Assembly (NCBI GenBank): GCA_964556665.1
Contig: CAZKXU010000010.1
Location: 1 to 53,335 of the forward strand
DNA from: CAZKXU01 sp964556665
GTDB taxonomy: Bacteria > Bdellovibrionota_C > UBA2361 > CAZKXU01
Length of the DNA: 53,335 bases
Direction: 5' to 3'
Below are positions 32,042 through 40,168 of this stretch, in pieces. The stretch's first letter is position 1. Each line of letters starts with the position of its first letter. A program made the translations under genes and the position numbers. Under the pieces are notes generated by a model, which was not told the origin of the DNA, searched no databases, and saw only the letters and a program-made list of their open reading frames with translations.

Positions 32042-32986
32042 ATGGATCGTAAACTTACAGTTTTTTCCGGACGTTCGAATCCACGATTTACATCGGCGAT
32101 CTGTGATACCTTGAACCTAGAGTTAGGAAGGCTTGAGGTTGTTCGTTTCAGTGATGGCGAGCTATCAGTAGAAATAGGGGATAATGTCCGTGGTAAGGAT
32201 GTTTTCGTTGTACAGAGTACCTCTGCTCCAGGAAATGATCATCTGATGGAGCTTCTCATAATCATGGATGCCTTAAAACGCGCATCGGCTTGGCGCGTTA
32301 GTGCAGTAGTCCCTTATTTTGGGTATGCACGTCAGGATCGTAAACTTAAGCCGCGAGTTCCGATTACGGCAAAACTTGTCGCCGATATTATTACTGTAGC
32401 TGGAGCCAGCCGCGTTTTGACGATGGATCTGCATGCTGGACAGTTAATGGGATTTTTCAATATCCCAGTCGATAATTTAAACGGCATACCGGTAATGGTG
32501 CCGTACCTGCAGCAGAAATACGGCAAGGAGGATCTAGTTATTGTTTCTCCTGATGTAGGAGGCGTTGAGCGTGCGCGAAACTATGCGGCGCGTTTGGATA
32601 ATTGCGCCTTAGCCATAATTGATAAGCGCCGACCTGGCCCTAATGAAATTGCTGAGATGAATGTCGTTGGTAAGGTAAAAGGCAAAACCTGTATTATAAC
32701 AGATGATATGATTGACACAGGCGGCACCTTGACTAAGGCCTGTGATACGCTGCTAGAAGAAGGGGCTAAAAAAGTAATCGCTTGTGCTGTGCATGGGGTA
32801 TTCTCCGGGAATGCCAAAGAGAGGCTCACTAATTCAAAATTCGAAGAGATCATTGTAGCAGATACTATAGCAATGCCTGGATCCTTTAAGTGCGATAATC
32901 TTACAGTGCTCTCGGTTGCACCTCTGTTCGCTGAAGCAATTAGAAGAATTCATTCAGGTGATTCGGTAAGCAATCTCTTCAAATAG
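32042..32986 (+). CDS. prs: Ribose-phosphate pyrophosphokinase
   Basis: A 314-aa enzyme that makes PRPP from ribose 5-phosphate and ATP, feeding purine, pyrimidine, histidine, tryptophan and NAD synthesis. Recognisable parts: GRSNPRFTSAICDTL at 10-24, VVPYFGYARQDRKLKPRVP near 94-112, TMDLHAGQLMGFFNIPVDNL near 127-146 with the catalytic His, and the PRPP loop DDMIDTGGTLTKA near 221-233. Length is exactly that of the bacterial family. It follows tRNA-Gln by 45 bp. PRPP is also the co-substrate of nicotinate phosphoribosyltransferase, but no such gene is seen here. Confidence 0.96.
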   Translation: MDRKLTVFSGRSNPRFTSAICDTLNLELGRLEVVRFSDGELSVEIGDNVRGKDVFVVQSTSAPGNDHLMELLIIMDALKRASAWRVSAVVPYFGYARQDRKLKPRVPITAKLVADIITVAGASRVLTMDLHAGQLMGFFNIPVDNLNGIPVMVPYLQQKYGKEDLVIVSPDVGGVERARNYAARLDNCALAIIDKRRPGPNEIAEMNVVGKVKGKTCIITDDMIDTGGTLTKACDTLLEEGAKKVIACAVHGVFSGNAKERLTNSKFEEIIVADTIAMPGSFKCDNLTVLSVAPLFAEAIRRIHSGDSVSNLFK

Positions 32987-33007
32987 AAATATATCTAGAT
33001 AATTTAT

Positions 33008-33060
33008 ACTGGGACCGCCGGCTTTCAGCCCGCAAAAATTTCTATCGAACCTGGAAGTAG
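33008..33060. repeat. Nested palindromic repeat, copy 8, degenerate
   Basis: The left end ACTGGGACCG with CCGGCTTTCAGCCCGCAAA is clear, but the right arm has decayed to CCTGGAAGTAG and lacks the outer complement. It lies between prs and the pilin-like gene. Confidence 0.6.
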
Positions 33061-33169
33061 TCTGCCTTCTAACAGCATACTTGTATCCTCTTAAGTCCTT
33101 AACCCCGCTATGTTTTTTCATAAATATATAGGTGGCATAAAACATGCTCTATTGAATATTGGGTTGATA

Positions 33170-33520
33170 ATGTACCGAATTAACGAGGCAGCCTTTACGT
33201 TAGTAGAACTGTTAGTAGCCGTGACGCTCATTGGTATTTTGGCTGCGCTGGCTATACCACAGTTCAATAACTATAAGGCAGGAGGTTTTGATGCGCGTGC
33301 GCAGATGAGTCTACGGCATGTGGCGGTTGCAGAGGAGGCATATTTTGTAGATCACTCTACATACAAAAACTGCAACCAGAGTACCTGTGCAGCTATCCTG
33401 CCAGGACTAGGAGTAATCTCACCTGGTGTGCTACTGCAGATAACCTCGACTGCCACCGGCTTTTCAGGTACAGCCACTCATCCGCAAGGAAGTGGTAAGA
33501 TATTCGATTGGGTTAATTAA
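33170..33520 (+). CDS. Type IV pilin-like protein
   Basis: A 116-aa protein from the ATG at 33170. It has the type IV prepilin N-terminus: a short leader MYRINEAA, the cleavage point before FTLVELLVAVTLIGILAA (Phe+1, Glu+5), then a hydrophobic helix and a small globular part with a Cys pair (CNQSTC, near residues 70-75). Ala replaces the usual Gly at -1. An earlier ATG (33110) would give a 28-residue leader and is less likely; neither has a strong ribosome-binding site. It could be a minor pilin or a type II secretion pseudopilin. No pilus-assembly genes are nearby, so it would use machinery encoded elsewhere. Confidence 0.8.
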   Translation: MYRINEAAFTLVELLVAVTLIGILAALAIPQFNNYKAGGFDARAQMSLRHVAVAEEAYFVDHSTYKNCNQSTCAAILPGLGVISPGVLLQITSTATGFSGTATHPQGSGKIFDWVN

Positions 33521-33541
33521 ATACTATAATGCGAGGGCACC

Positions 33542-33910
33542 ATGATAAAATTAAGCTTTGATCTGCTGAAAGGATTGCCGTTCATGCCTAGTAACGCATC
33601 TGCCATAAGAAAGGCGCGTGCTGAAAAACTGAAAGCTGAGCTACTTAGTAAAAAAGAGAAGGCGAAACAGGTCGGTGGAGGAGTTGCGGCTGTTTCTTCT
33701 AATAGGACAAAACACGCAGAGTTTGTCTTTGAAGGAGATCTACAGTACGGACATTCCACAGATTATGCTGTGCATGGAGTAGATATTCATATTAATAATG
33801 ACACCTGGGTTTTTGGAGATCTGAGAATCGGTGCACAGGCGACCGTGAAAGGAATCTACGCTAAGGGCGATCAGGCCCACGCTAAAAAGATAATTATTAA
33901 TGCTGGTTGA
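33542..33910 (+). CDS. Small hypothetical protein with possible OB-type C-terminal domain
   Basis: This 122-aa protein has a positively charged N-terminal helix (AIRKARAEKLKAELLSKKEK, about 20-39), a Gly-rich turn and a beta-rich end (TWVFGDLRIGAQATVKGIYA at about 88-107). That end resembles small OB-fold domains such as those annotated DUF5666. The function is unknown. A GAGGG ribosome-binding site supports the start; a second in-frame ATG 14 codons later is an alternative. It is 21 bp behind the pilin-like gene, so possibly co-transcribed. Its end overlaps the convergent gene at 33897 by 14 bp. Confidence 0.6.
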   Translation: MIKLSFDLLKGLPFMPSNASAIRKARAEKLKAELLSKKEKAKQVGGGVAAVSSNRTKHAEFVFEGDLQYGHSTDYAVHGVDIHINNDTWVFGDLRIGAQATVKGIYAKGDQAHAKKIIINAG

Positions 33911-35327
33911 TTTGAGTGGCTGAGAGATTCGTCTCGTTTGTGGGAGGGGTTATGATTTGATTGGCTACAGCTACCCAGTTATTATAACCTAGGCCATTAG
34001 CAATCTCTAAATCGTTCCCACCAGCGCGGTGAGTAGGGTATAGAAGATCAAAATTGGACGCAATTTGGGGCCGCTGAAAAAGATGCCAAAAATAGCTGGA
34101 CGATACGAGAATGTCACTAAACGTGTTAGTAGGAGTGGTTGCCTCTGCTAGCCCTGCTTTTCGTGCGGCAGTAGCTCCTGTTTCGTCAATAAACTGGAAG
34201 AGGCGCTGTGCTGAAGATGTTCCTGCGCGAGCATCTGGGGTAAATCCTGATTCAATCCGACATATAGCTAAAATATGTGAGATCTGTGCATCAGAAAGAT
34301 TAAGTTTTCTGCATTCTACAAGGAGTAATTCACAAACAATCGCTTGAACGATCCGCGGCGCACTTCCAACGACTGGAGAGCGACAGGAAGGATCTACTGT
34401 GGATGCCCTAATGTAAAATCTAGCCTCTTCGCACTCAAGTGCTGCTAAACACTCCCCTATTAAGCGATCACTTAAAAACGGATCATTTACATGGTTTTGG
34501 GGATTCTGAGCTAGCTGCTCTTCAGTATAGGCGCAACCTCTAGTGGCTAATAGAGGGCCCCATTTCTCAAGTAATGAAGTAGGGGTGAAGCTCCTAATAT
34601 GAGATAAAAACTGTTGATACTTAGCTTCTCTATATTCAGCACAAACTGTGTCGATTGCGCACATAGTTAGTGGATCACATACGTTTGTTTCAGATAATCC
34701 AAAGCGATCTCTGAACTTACGCTGGAAACTTAGTATCTGTCCTTTAACTATATCCTGAAAATCTCCGTCAGCTACTTTCATTTCGCCTAATGCTAAATTC
34801 AATTTTCCCTGAAGTTGACGCACCGCATTACTTTTATCCCCGTACGAGGGCAGAGGTTCTGAGAGGTAGCGAAGCTGTGTAGCCTCAAGTGCAAAAAAAG
34901 ATCCAAGTCGGCATAAAGCCTCCTTCGAGACAGGGCGAACATCTTTTAGGGAGTCTAGTCCAACCGCTTCACAGAATTTACTCCATGCTTCAAAGGTCCT
35001 CCTTCCAGCTGCTCCATCAGTAACAAGAGTAGGGGTTACACCGGTGGCATTTAATAACTCCTGAAATAGCCTGGCTTTCTCCGATTTCTCCTTGAATCGG
35101 ATGACTAAATCATCAACTTTGGAATTCGTCATTAGTTGTTCAAAAGCCCTCTTCCCAGCGGCCTGGTCCCGACCAGCAAAGAAGTCAATTCTATTTTTAG
35201 AGAGTGAGATCGTCTGTTCATCAGCTCTAACCGCACCATGAGCAGCAGTGGAGTTGGCATTGGAGCCACCACAAAATGTTGCTGCTAGCGCGGTTAGAAA
35301 TGTTCTTAATCTTGGAGTTTGAAACAC
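33897..35327 (-). CDS. Secreted lysozyme-like protein (SLT-type fold) with peptidoglycan-binding-like region
   Basis: This 476-aa protein has a probable N-terminal signal (TFLTALAATFCGGSNAN). A middle region resembles peptidoglycan-binding repeats (NAVRQLQGKLNLALGEM, QILSFQRKFRDRFGL, near 167-215). A C-terminal domain at about 355-460 resembles soluble lytic transglycosylases: ILAICRIESGFTPDARAG with a candidate catalytic Glu, then SSAQRLFQFIDETGATAARK. Such enzymes cleave peptidoglycan. Several Cys pairs fit a periplasmic location. Gln-Arg replaces the usual Gln-Gly or Met-Gln after Ser-Ala, so the assignment is moderate. It is convergent with the preceding gene and followed upstream by a 737-bp gap. 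Confidence 0.65.
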   Translation of the reverse strand: MFQTPRLRTFLTALAATFCGGSNANSTAAHGAVRADEQTISLSKNRIDFFAGRDQAAGKRAFEQLMTNSKVDDLVIRFKEKSEKARLFQELLNATGVTPTLVTDGAAGRRTFEAWSKFCEAVGLDSLKDVRPVSKEALCRLGSFFALEATQLRYLSEPLPSYGDKSNAVRQLQGKLNLALGEMKVADGDFQDIVKGQILSFQRKFRDRFGLSETNVCDPLTMCAIDTVCAEYREAKYQQFLSHIRSFTPTSLLEKWGPLLATRGCAYTEEQLAQNPQNHVNDPFLSDRLIGECLAALECEEARFYIRASTVDPSCRSPVVGSAPRIVQAIVCELLLVECRKLNLSDAQISHILAICRIESGFTPDARAGTSSAQRLFQFIDETGATAARKAGLAEATTPTNTFSDILVSSSYFWHLFQRPQIASNFDLLYPTHRAGGNDLEIANGLGYNNWVAVANQIITPPTNETNLSATQINQH

Positions 35328-35635
35328 TGGCCTCTCATAATGAACAACCTACTATTAGTTCCATAAGTTATGGTAGTTTTAAGTCAAAGGTGACAATTGC
35401 GAGTTAAATTCTTAATGACATCTGCATATTATAAACACCCTGTTAATTATTGGGGCCTGTGTGAGCGCGACTCGCATCCCTAGGGTAGCCGCGACTCGAC
35501 TGAGCTCGCCGAAGTCAGGCTGCTCCTATGTTTTGCCACACTTTTTAAGCAGTTACACTCCCTGGGCTGTTTTCTGGAAGTCGATCTTGGCTCAATTAAG
35601 GATTATCCTAGAAAGAGCAGTTCGAACTAAGAAAA

Positions 35636-35731
35636 GGCGAAAAATGCCCGAAGACACACAGCTTTATTAAGTTTGCGAGTTCACCCAAAAGGTGAGGCTG
35701 CTGCCGAGCTGTTTTCGGGCATTTTTTTGCC
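35636..35731 (+). ncRNA. Long hairpin with T-tract, structured-RNA candidate
   Basis: GGCGAAAAATGCCCGAA (35636-35652) pairs with TTCGGGCATTTTTTTGCC (35714-35731). Inside, ACAGCT (35658-35663) pairs with AGCTGT (35707-35712), and CACC-CAAAA-GGTG forms a small hairpin. The 3' arm ends in seven T. This could be the end of an RNA beginning as far back as about 35450, where a TATAAA box lies at about 35431. I could not match it to 6S, SRP, tmRNA or RNase P RNA. Confidence 0.4.
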
Positions 35732-35765
35732 TAAAAAAAGGGTTAGAACTGCTTTTTCTAGGTTG

Positions 35766-35793
35766 CCTAGATCCGGCAACTGCCGGATTTAGG
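35766..35793. repeat. Short palindrome family, copy A
   Basis: CCTAGATCCGGCA and TGCCGGATTTAGG form a 13-bp inverted repeat with one mismatch, around a two-base loop. The right arm is identical at 42797-42809 upstream of the DUF151 gene. It is different from the larger palindromic family. Confidence 0.6.
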
Positions 35794-35827
35794 ATTATAA
35801 AGAGAATGTAATGGAGGAGGATAATAG

Positions 35828-35890
35828 ATGTCAAGCGTTGATGAGTTGGTATTAGACCCAGTACGGTGGTACCAGTTCGTTGTCCATTAG
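35828..35890 (+). CDS. Possible 20-residue small protein with a very strong ribosome-binding site
   Basis: GGAGGAGG at 35813-35820 lies seven bases before an ATG that opens 20 codons (MSSVDELVLDPVRWYQFVVH) and a TAG. The site is one of the strongest in the window, yet the frame is tiny and no domain is recognisable. It lies in the 737-bp gap 35328-36064, which otherwise holds the structured-RNA candidate and a short palindrome. Confidence 0.3.
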   Translation: MSSVDELVLDPVRWYQFVVH

Positions 35891-36064
35891 CTTGGTATGC
35901 CAATTGCATCTCACCTTTTTGATGCTCCTTGGTTACAGCAATAGTAATCCGAGTGCTGTTTTATATTGACTTGCATTAGCCCGTTAACAGAGTATGGAAT
36001 TGTTGACGGTATAAAATAGTGATACTTTGTATATAACCTTTTTGCACAGTTTATAAGGCAATTT

Positions 36065-37042
36065 ATGTCAATAAAGAATCAGCTTTCAATTCTCCTTTTG
36101 TCGATATTTTTTCTTTTCACAACGGATGCTTACGCCATCAGTAAGACACTTTTAGGTGTTGGAGAAGATGGAGTGATCTATGCAGTTGATAAGGCAACTG
36201 GTGCAGTAGAAGCAGTTGCCACCCCTCCTGCTGGAGAGCTTCCAGCAGATACTATTGTACGAAATAAATCAACGATGATCTATTTGGTTGAAGGTGCGAG
36301 AAATAGGATTGTAATTTATACCCAGGCATCCAACACCACTACAACACTAGACCTGGATGTTGCCGTTCGAAATATGTTTTTTATAAACAAAACTCTACAT
36401 GTAATTTCTCAAAATTCTGATAATAGTGGCATTGAGTTCAGATCTGTCAATTTATCAACAGGTATTACTACCTTGGTAGCTTCTACAGATGAAGTTATAG
36501 ATGTATTGCCCGCAGCCAAAACCTTTTACCGTCCAGGTAGCCTTCTATCAAGATCTTTTATTTTTCTTGGTAATGATAGTGACGGTAATTCCAGAGGTGT
36601 AAGGTTATTCACTCGTAATCTCAGAGTAGTAACTAAGCTAATAACAGACAGTGTTGGTACGGATCAGCCCCTTGACCTTATTAAGACCTCAATGGTTGTA
36701 AGACCACAAAGTCATTTGTTTCGTAAGGTTATTCAACCAAAGGCGTTACTAAATACAGGATCTGCTGTTAGTTATTATAGTGTTACACCTAATTTTGGTA
36801 TGGGGCATCCAATAGCAACCTTTATTACTAATCTTTTGGGAGTAGATCACTTTACTTCATCGCATCTCTTAGTTTCTGATCTGCTAAATAGGAAGCTATA
36901 TTTGGCTGGATATGAAGCTGCTGATGAAACTACTCAGCTGCTATTTAAAATAGATTCAGCAACAGGCACAGTAGAAAGCAGTGTTGCCCTTGGAGCTAAA
37001 ATTAAGCTCTTAAAATTTGGAGCTGATGACGCAGCAGGTTAG
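36065..37042 (+). CDS. Secreted hypothetical protein, propeller-like
   Basis: This 325-aa protein has an N-terminal signal peptide (SILLLSIFFLFTTDAYA, cleavage near residue 25). The rest is beta-rich with recurring strand-turn units of the type GVIYAVDKATGAVEAV, VISQNSDNSG, LLFKIDSATGTVESS. The spacing suggests a small propeller or related repeat fold, as in DUF4394-like proteins, but I cannot name it. It is probably periplasmic or outside the cell. It stands alone between long non-coding stretches. A palindromic repeat and tRNA-Gly lie downstream. The ATG is preceded by TAAGGCA as a ribosome-binding site. Confidence 0.65.
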   Translation: MSIKNQLSILLLSIFFLFTTDAYAISKTLLGVGEDGVIYAVDKATGAVEAVATPPAGELPADTIVRNKSTMIYLVEGARNRIVIYTQASNTTTTLDLDVAVRNMFFINKTLHVISQNSDNSGIEFRSVNLSTGITTLVASTDEVIDVLPAAKTFYRPGSLLSRSFIFLGNDSDGNSRGVRLFTRNLRVVTKLITDSVGTDQPLDLIKTSMVVRPQSHLFRKVIQPKALLNTGSAVSYYSVTPNFGMGHPIATFITNLLGVDHFTSSHLLVSDLLNRKLYLAGYEAADETTQLLFKIDSATGTVESSVALGAKIKLLKFGADDAAG

Positions 37043-37106
37043 AGCTCTATTCGGCGCCTCTCTTTAGCTCCTGGTATTGATCCAGTTTAAAGAGTGGTAG
37101 ATTCTC

Positions 37107-37190
37107 TATCACTGGGACCGCGGGCATCTTGCCCGCAAACGAACTAGCTGCTATTACGTAGCGGGCTGGAAGCCCGCGGTCCCAGTGATA
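37107..37190. repeat. Nested palindromic repeat, copy 9 (mixed arms)
   Basis: The left arm is of the CATCTTG type and the right arm of the CTGGAAG type. The outer TATCACTGGG / CCCAGTGATA ends are perfectly inverted. The spacer ACGAACTAGCTGCTATTACG resembles those of copies 2, 7 and 10. It lies in the 494-bp gap 37043-37536, with tRNA-Gly; nothing else is seen there. Confidence 0.92.
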
Positions 37191-37288
37191 CAGGAAGCTT
37201 CGCTTTTCCTTATGGCTTGGGAGACCCAAGCAAGCTGTCGCTGAGGTAAGTATAGAATTTTGTAGTTATCACAAATTTCTACTGTATC

Positions 37289-37364
37289 TGGAGCGGGCGA
37301 CGGGGTTCGAACCCGCGACATCTTGCTTGGGAAGCAAGTGCTCTACCAACTGAGCTACACCCGC
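37289..37364 (-). tRNA. tRNA-Gly (CCC)
   Basis: Read on the minus strand, GCGGGTG pairs with CGCCCGC, the anticodon stem is CTTGC / GCAAG around TTCCCAA (anticodon CCC), and the T arm is GGTTCGAACC. A terminal CCA is encoded at 37289-37291 after discriminator T. Confidence 0.93.
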
Positions 37365-37536
37365 AGAGTTAGAGGCCGACTATAGCAAAACCAAGCTATT
37401 AGGCCAAGGTTAAGTAATTCTGATTATAATCCTGATTCTGTGTAAGCCTTTCCATCAAACCCCCTGAATTTCCTATAGTTTTTTCCTATTGTGTCGATAT
37501 TACAGTAGGGTTGTACTGGTACCTATAAGCCCCGCT

Positions 37537-39174
37537 ATGGCACACCCTAATTTCGAACATATTTGGCGTGATATTATCGAGAAGAGACCTAATCAGCCTC
37601 TTTTCAAGATACCTAGTCCGGAAGCCTCCGAGTATCTATTCTTTAAAGCCTCTACTTTTTTTAATCGAGCCTCCAGAGTACATGCCGCCCTAAAGTTTCA
37701 CCTCAAGCTAAAGGAAGGGGATAGGATCGCCCTTCTTTCGGAAGATCCTCAAGATATCGCACTGGTGCTGCATGGTGCCTGGTTAGCACGGCTTGTGGTT
37801 ATTCCGCTCGACCTCTCCCTCGGGGATGATTTCATAGTAAGTATTCTTAATAATGCAAATGTAAAGGTTGCTCTTTTCCCATCTGCTTTCTCTGCACGTG
37901 TTGTGACCTTGGTTGCACGAGCCTTTTCAGTAGAGCACTGGATTGTGACCGGTAAGGGCGCTCAAACCGGGCAAGGCTCACCTTTAAAGAGATTGGAGGA
38001 GATCGTTAATCAAGCAGCGGGAGTTAGGTTTGATTTTAAGGAGACCTCAGATCGTGACAGCTTAGGTTTAATCGCCCTTACCTCCGGATACGGAAAGGGA
38101 GTACGTGGGGTTGGCTTAACGCAGTCACAGATCTTACATTCAGCCACTGTCGCGGCCCCCATTTTTCCTAACAATGACCAGGAAGAGCATGTGGCCTGGA
38201 GCCTCCTTCCTCGAAAATCTTTAAACGGGCTCATGGCTTCATTTGTAATGCCGCTGATAACCGCCGTGCCAGCCGTTCATAATTTTGAATATGAAATTCG
38301 CAGGTTCTGGGAGCATGTAATGGCTGATGGTATTACCTGGGCAGCGGTTTCCCAAGGTGATCTGCGTTCGATAATTAAGGCCGGAAAGAGCAAGACCTGG
38401 CGACAGCCGCCAAATCTTCAATTAGCTCTCATTACGAACTCCCCATATTCTTCTGAGCTGCTTGCTACGTTTGAGAAACGGTTTGGAGTCCCAGTTACAC
38501 CCACCTATAGCCAAACAGAGCTAGGCGGAATAGTAACAGCATTTCCACGTGAGCGAGCACAGGAGTACATAACTAAGTGGCTTTACGATTTTGAAGTACC
38601 TTCCTCGGGAGTTCAGCTTGCCGGGGTGGAGATAGTAATCGCTGATCTGGAAGGCAATCCGGTGGAGGATGAGGCTGTAGGTGAGATCCTGGTGCGTACT
38701 CCTCAGGCGATGAAGGGTTATCTAGGAACCACCCCAGGGGAGTGCTATTTCGGACAGAAGGCGTTTCTACATACAGGCGATGAAGGTTTTCTTGTGGCGG
38801 ACGACAGCGGGAAGAAGCATTTATTTGTCACAGGCAGAGCAGGCGATGTGATTGTCAGAAATAATGAGCGTATAAGCCCCGCAAAAATTGATAATGTGCT
38901 TAGGGAGATTAGGGGTGTTGAATTCGCCATGGCTGTTGGATTTCCAAATCTTCATACCGGTTTCGAGATCGGTGCCTATGTGGTACCGGTTAAGCTAGCA
39001 AACCTCTCAGAGGAGGAGATTCTCGCCTCTCTTAGGCAAAGTCTTGAATGGACAGAGTGCCCAAAAGTAGTGGTATTTGGGGAGTTTAAGCGAGGTAGTC
39101 AGCCTCCTAAACGTGTAGAACTTCAAGCGCTTTTCAAACAGCATTTTGAACGCGATTATTCGCATGGCAGATAA
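37537..39174 (+). CDS. AMP-dependent acyl ligase-like protein, degenerate motifs
   Basis: A 545-aa protein from the ATG at 37537 of the ANL (acyl-CoA synthetase / adenylation) family, which activates carboxylic acids with ATP. Motif A5 is TPTYSQTELGG near 333-343, A7 HTGDEGF near 412-418 and A8 GRAGDVIVRNNERISP near 431-446. The phosphate-binding loop is altered: LTSGYGKGVRGVGLT near 181-195 instead of the Ser/Thr/Gly-rich TSGSTGxPKG. The C-terminal A10 segment (QPPKRVELQALF) lacks the usual catalytic Gly-Lys. Weak activity or a different acyl acceptor is possible. The substrate is unknown. No strong ribosome-binding site is visible. The gene is isolated between tRNA-Gly and a 250-bp gap. Confidence 0.7.
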   Translation: MAHPNFEHIWRDIIEKRPNQPLFKIPSPEASEYLFFKASTFFNRASRVHAALKFHLKLKEGDRIALLSEDPQDIALVLHGAWLARLVVIPLDLSLGDDFIVSILNNANVKVALFPSAFSARVVTLVARAFSVEHWIVTGKGAQTGQGSPLKRLEEIVNQAAGVRFDFKETSDRDSLGLIALTSGYGKGVRGVGLTQSQILHSATVAAPIFPNNDQEEHVAWSLLPRKSLNGLMASFVMPLITAVPAVHNFEYEIRRFWEHVMADGITWAAVSQGDLRSIIKAGKSKTWRQPPNLQLALITNSPYSSELLATFEKRFGVPVTPTYSQTELGGIVTAFPRERAQEYITKWLYDFEVPSSGVQLAGVEIVIADLEGNPVEDEAVGEILVRTPQAMKGYLGTTPGECYFGQKAFLHTGDEGFLVADDSGKKHLFVTGRAGDVIVRNNERISPAKIDNVLREIRGVEFAMAVGFPNLHTGFEIGAYVVPVKLANLSEEEILASLRQSLEWTECPKVVVFGEFKRGSQPPKRVELQALFKQHFERDYSHGR

Positions 39175-39357
39175 TAATATTTCACGTTGACTATTACTCT
39201 ATCGGGACCTTCCAATCGCTATCTGTGTAGTTGTTGAGGAGTGCTCTTCCTTTGCAACCTAGAGCAGGTGTAGGAGGCATTAAATACCATTTATTACAAT
39301 AATATGGTGCTCTCGGAGATGCTACTCATACTCTATGGTGTTGCTAGTAATTTTTCT

Positions 39358-39386
39358 TTGACATTATTACGCATTACAGGTATACA
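39358..39386 (+). promoter_or_regulatory. Near-consensus housekeeping promoter
   Basis: TTGACA at 39358-39363 and TATACA at 39381-39386 are separated by exactly 17 bases. They lie 39 bp upstream of the winged-helix/basic-tail gene, so the leader is about 30 bases. Confidence 0.7.
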
Positions 39387-39424
39387 GCATCAGGTTGGTT
39401 TATTTTTCTTTGGAGATTGTAATT

Positions 39425-39793
39425 ATGTCAGCAAGTACAGTAAGAGGTAGAATTGATAGCGAGATTACTCGCCGTGTTGGTAAATGGTTCACAGTGCGTG
39501 AAATTCAGGATAAGCTTAATGTTAATCCTTCAACACTGAAGCCACTTATCATGAAGTACGCTCGTGAGAAGCTCCTTCGTCGTCGTTCAGTTCGTGGAAC
39601 AGCTCGTTCAGTTGAGTTCTCACCAGCTGCAAATTCAGTTTCTGCGTTCCAAACCATTCTTTCCTCAAAGATGCCGTATCGTAACTTCTCAGAAACAAGA
39701 AGTGCTGCTACAAAGAGCAAAAAAAGCACTTCCAAGAAGAGCACAAAACGCTCAACTTCTAAGAAGAAGACCGCTTCCAAGAGAAGGTGGTAA
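39425..39793 (+). CDS. Winged-helix protein with Lys/Ser-rich basic tail
   Basis: A 122-aa protein from the ATG at 39425, supported by a GGAG site and by the near-consensus promoter just upstream. Residues about 1-70 form a helix-turn-helix or winged-helix unit (FTVREIQDKLNVNPSTLKPL). Residues about 93-122 are almost only Lys, Ser, Thr and Arg (KSKKSTSKKSTKRS), like histone H1-type or AlgP-type tails. I infer a nucleoid-associated DNA-binding protein; the wHTH may give sequence preference. Codons are biased to CGT, GTT and AAG, which fits high expression. A clean terminator follows the stop codon. No partner genes; a transcription factor is the alternative. Confidence 0.65.
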   Translation: MSASTVRGRIDSEITRRVGKWFTVREIQDKLNVNPSTLKPLIMKYAREKLLRRRSVRGTARSVEFSPAANSVSAFQTILSSKMPYRNFSETRSAATKSKKSTSKKSTKRSTSKKKTASKRRW

Positions 39794-39816
39794 ACAGAAA
39801 CATTAGTTTTTGTAGT

Positions 39817-39850
39817 AAAGCCGGGGTGGATTATCCATTTCCGGCTTTTT
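39817..39850 (+). terminator. Rho-independent terminator after the winged-helix gene
   Basis: AAAGCCGG (39817-39824) pairs with CCGGCTTT (39841-39848), followed by a T run to 39850. It lies 24 bp after the stop codon and before the small membrane protein at 39885. Confidence 0.75.
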
Positions 39851-39884
39851 GCTTTTCTGATACAGTACCAGGGGTGGAGGACAT

Positions 39885-40166
39885 ATGAGTCAGCAAGAGA
39901 GTAATTTTCTTCGTAATATGGTTATTATCGTATTTGCAGGTGCCGTAGTGGTTATCGGCTCGGAGGAGCTTAGGCAAAACTTCCAAAAAACTAAGCCAAA
40001 GGGCAAAGTCTCGCGCGAACTTATCCAGGATCTACAAGGGGATTATTCTCAAACGGCTAAAGGGCGGTATGATCCAAAGTCAAAGAATTTGAAATCCCAG
40101 GAGAATGATCAATTGGAGAGCAGGGATAGAGAGCAGCTCGGATCTTTATTAGAAAGGATTGAATAA
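39885..40166 (+). CDS. Small single-pass membrane protein
   Basis: A 93-aa protein with one hydrophobic segment near the N-terminus (NMVIIVFAGAVVVIG, about 11-25), followed by a highly charged soluble part (REQLGSLLERIE at the end). It is probably an inner-membrane anchored protein facing the cytoplasm or periplasm. A GGGGTGGAGGAC run precedes the ATG. It ends two bases before the GTG start of the next lipoprotein gene, so the genes at 39885, 40169, 40602 and 41351 (miaB) probably form one operon. No family is recognised. Confidence 0.6.
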   Translation: MSQQESNFLRNMVIIVFAGAVVVIGSEELRQNFQKTKPKGKVSRELIQDLQGDYSQTAKGRYDPKSKNLKSQENDQLESRDREQLGSLLERIE

Positions 40167-40168
40167 TA

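Noticed and set aside
35461..35670. Plus-strand 69-codon frame in the gap before 36065
   Set aside because: No ribosome-binding site or domain, and it runs into the long hairpin with T tract.
35440..35731. Tried as 6S RNA, SRP RNA, tmRNA or RNase P RNA
   Set aside because: None of the conserved core words of these RNAs could be found, so I keep it as an unnamed structured element.
37047..37229. Minus-strand 60-codon frame
   Set aside because: It is a translation of palindromic repeat copy 9; similar WDRG-LAR-type peptides arise at other copies.
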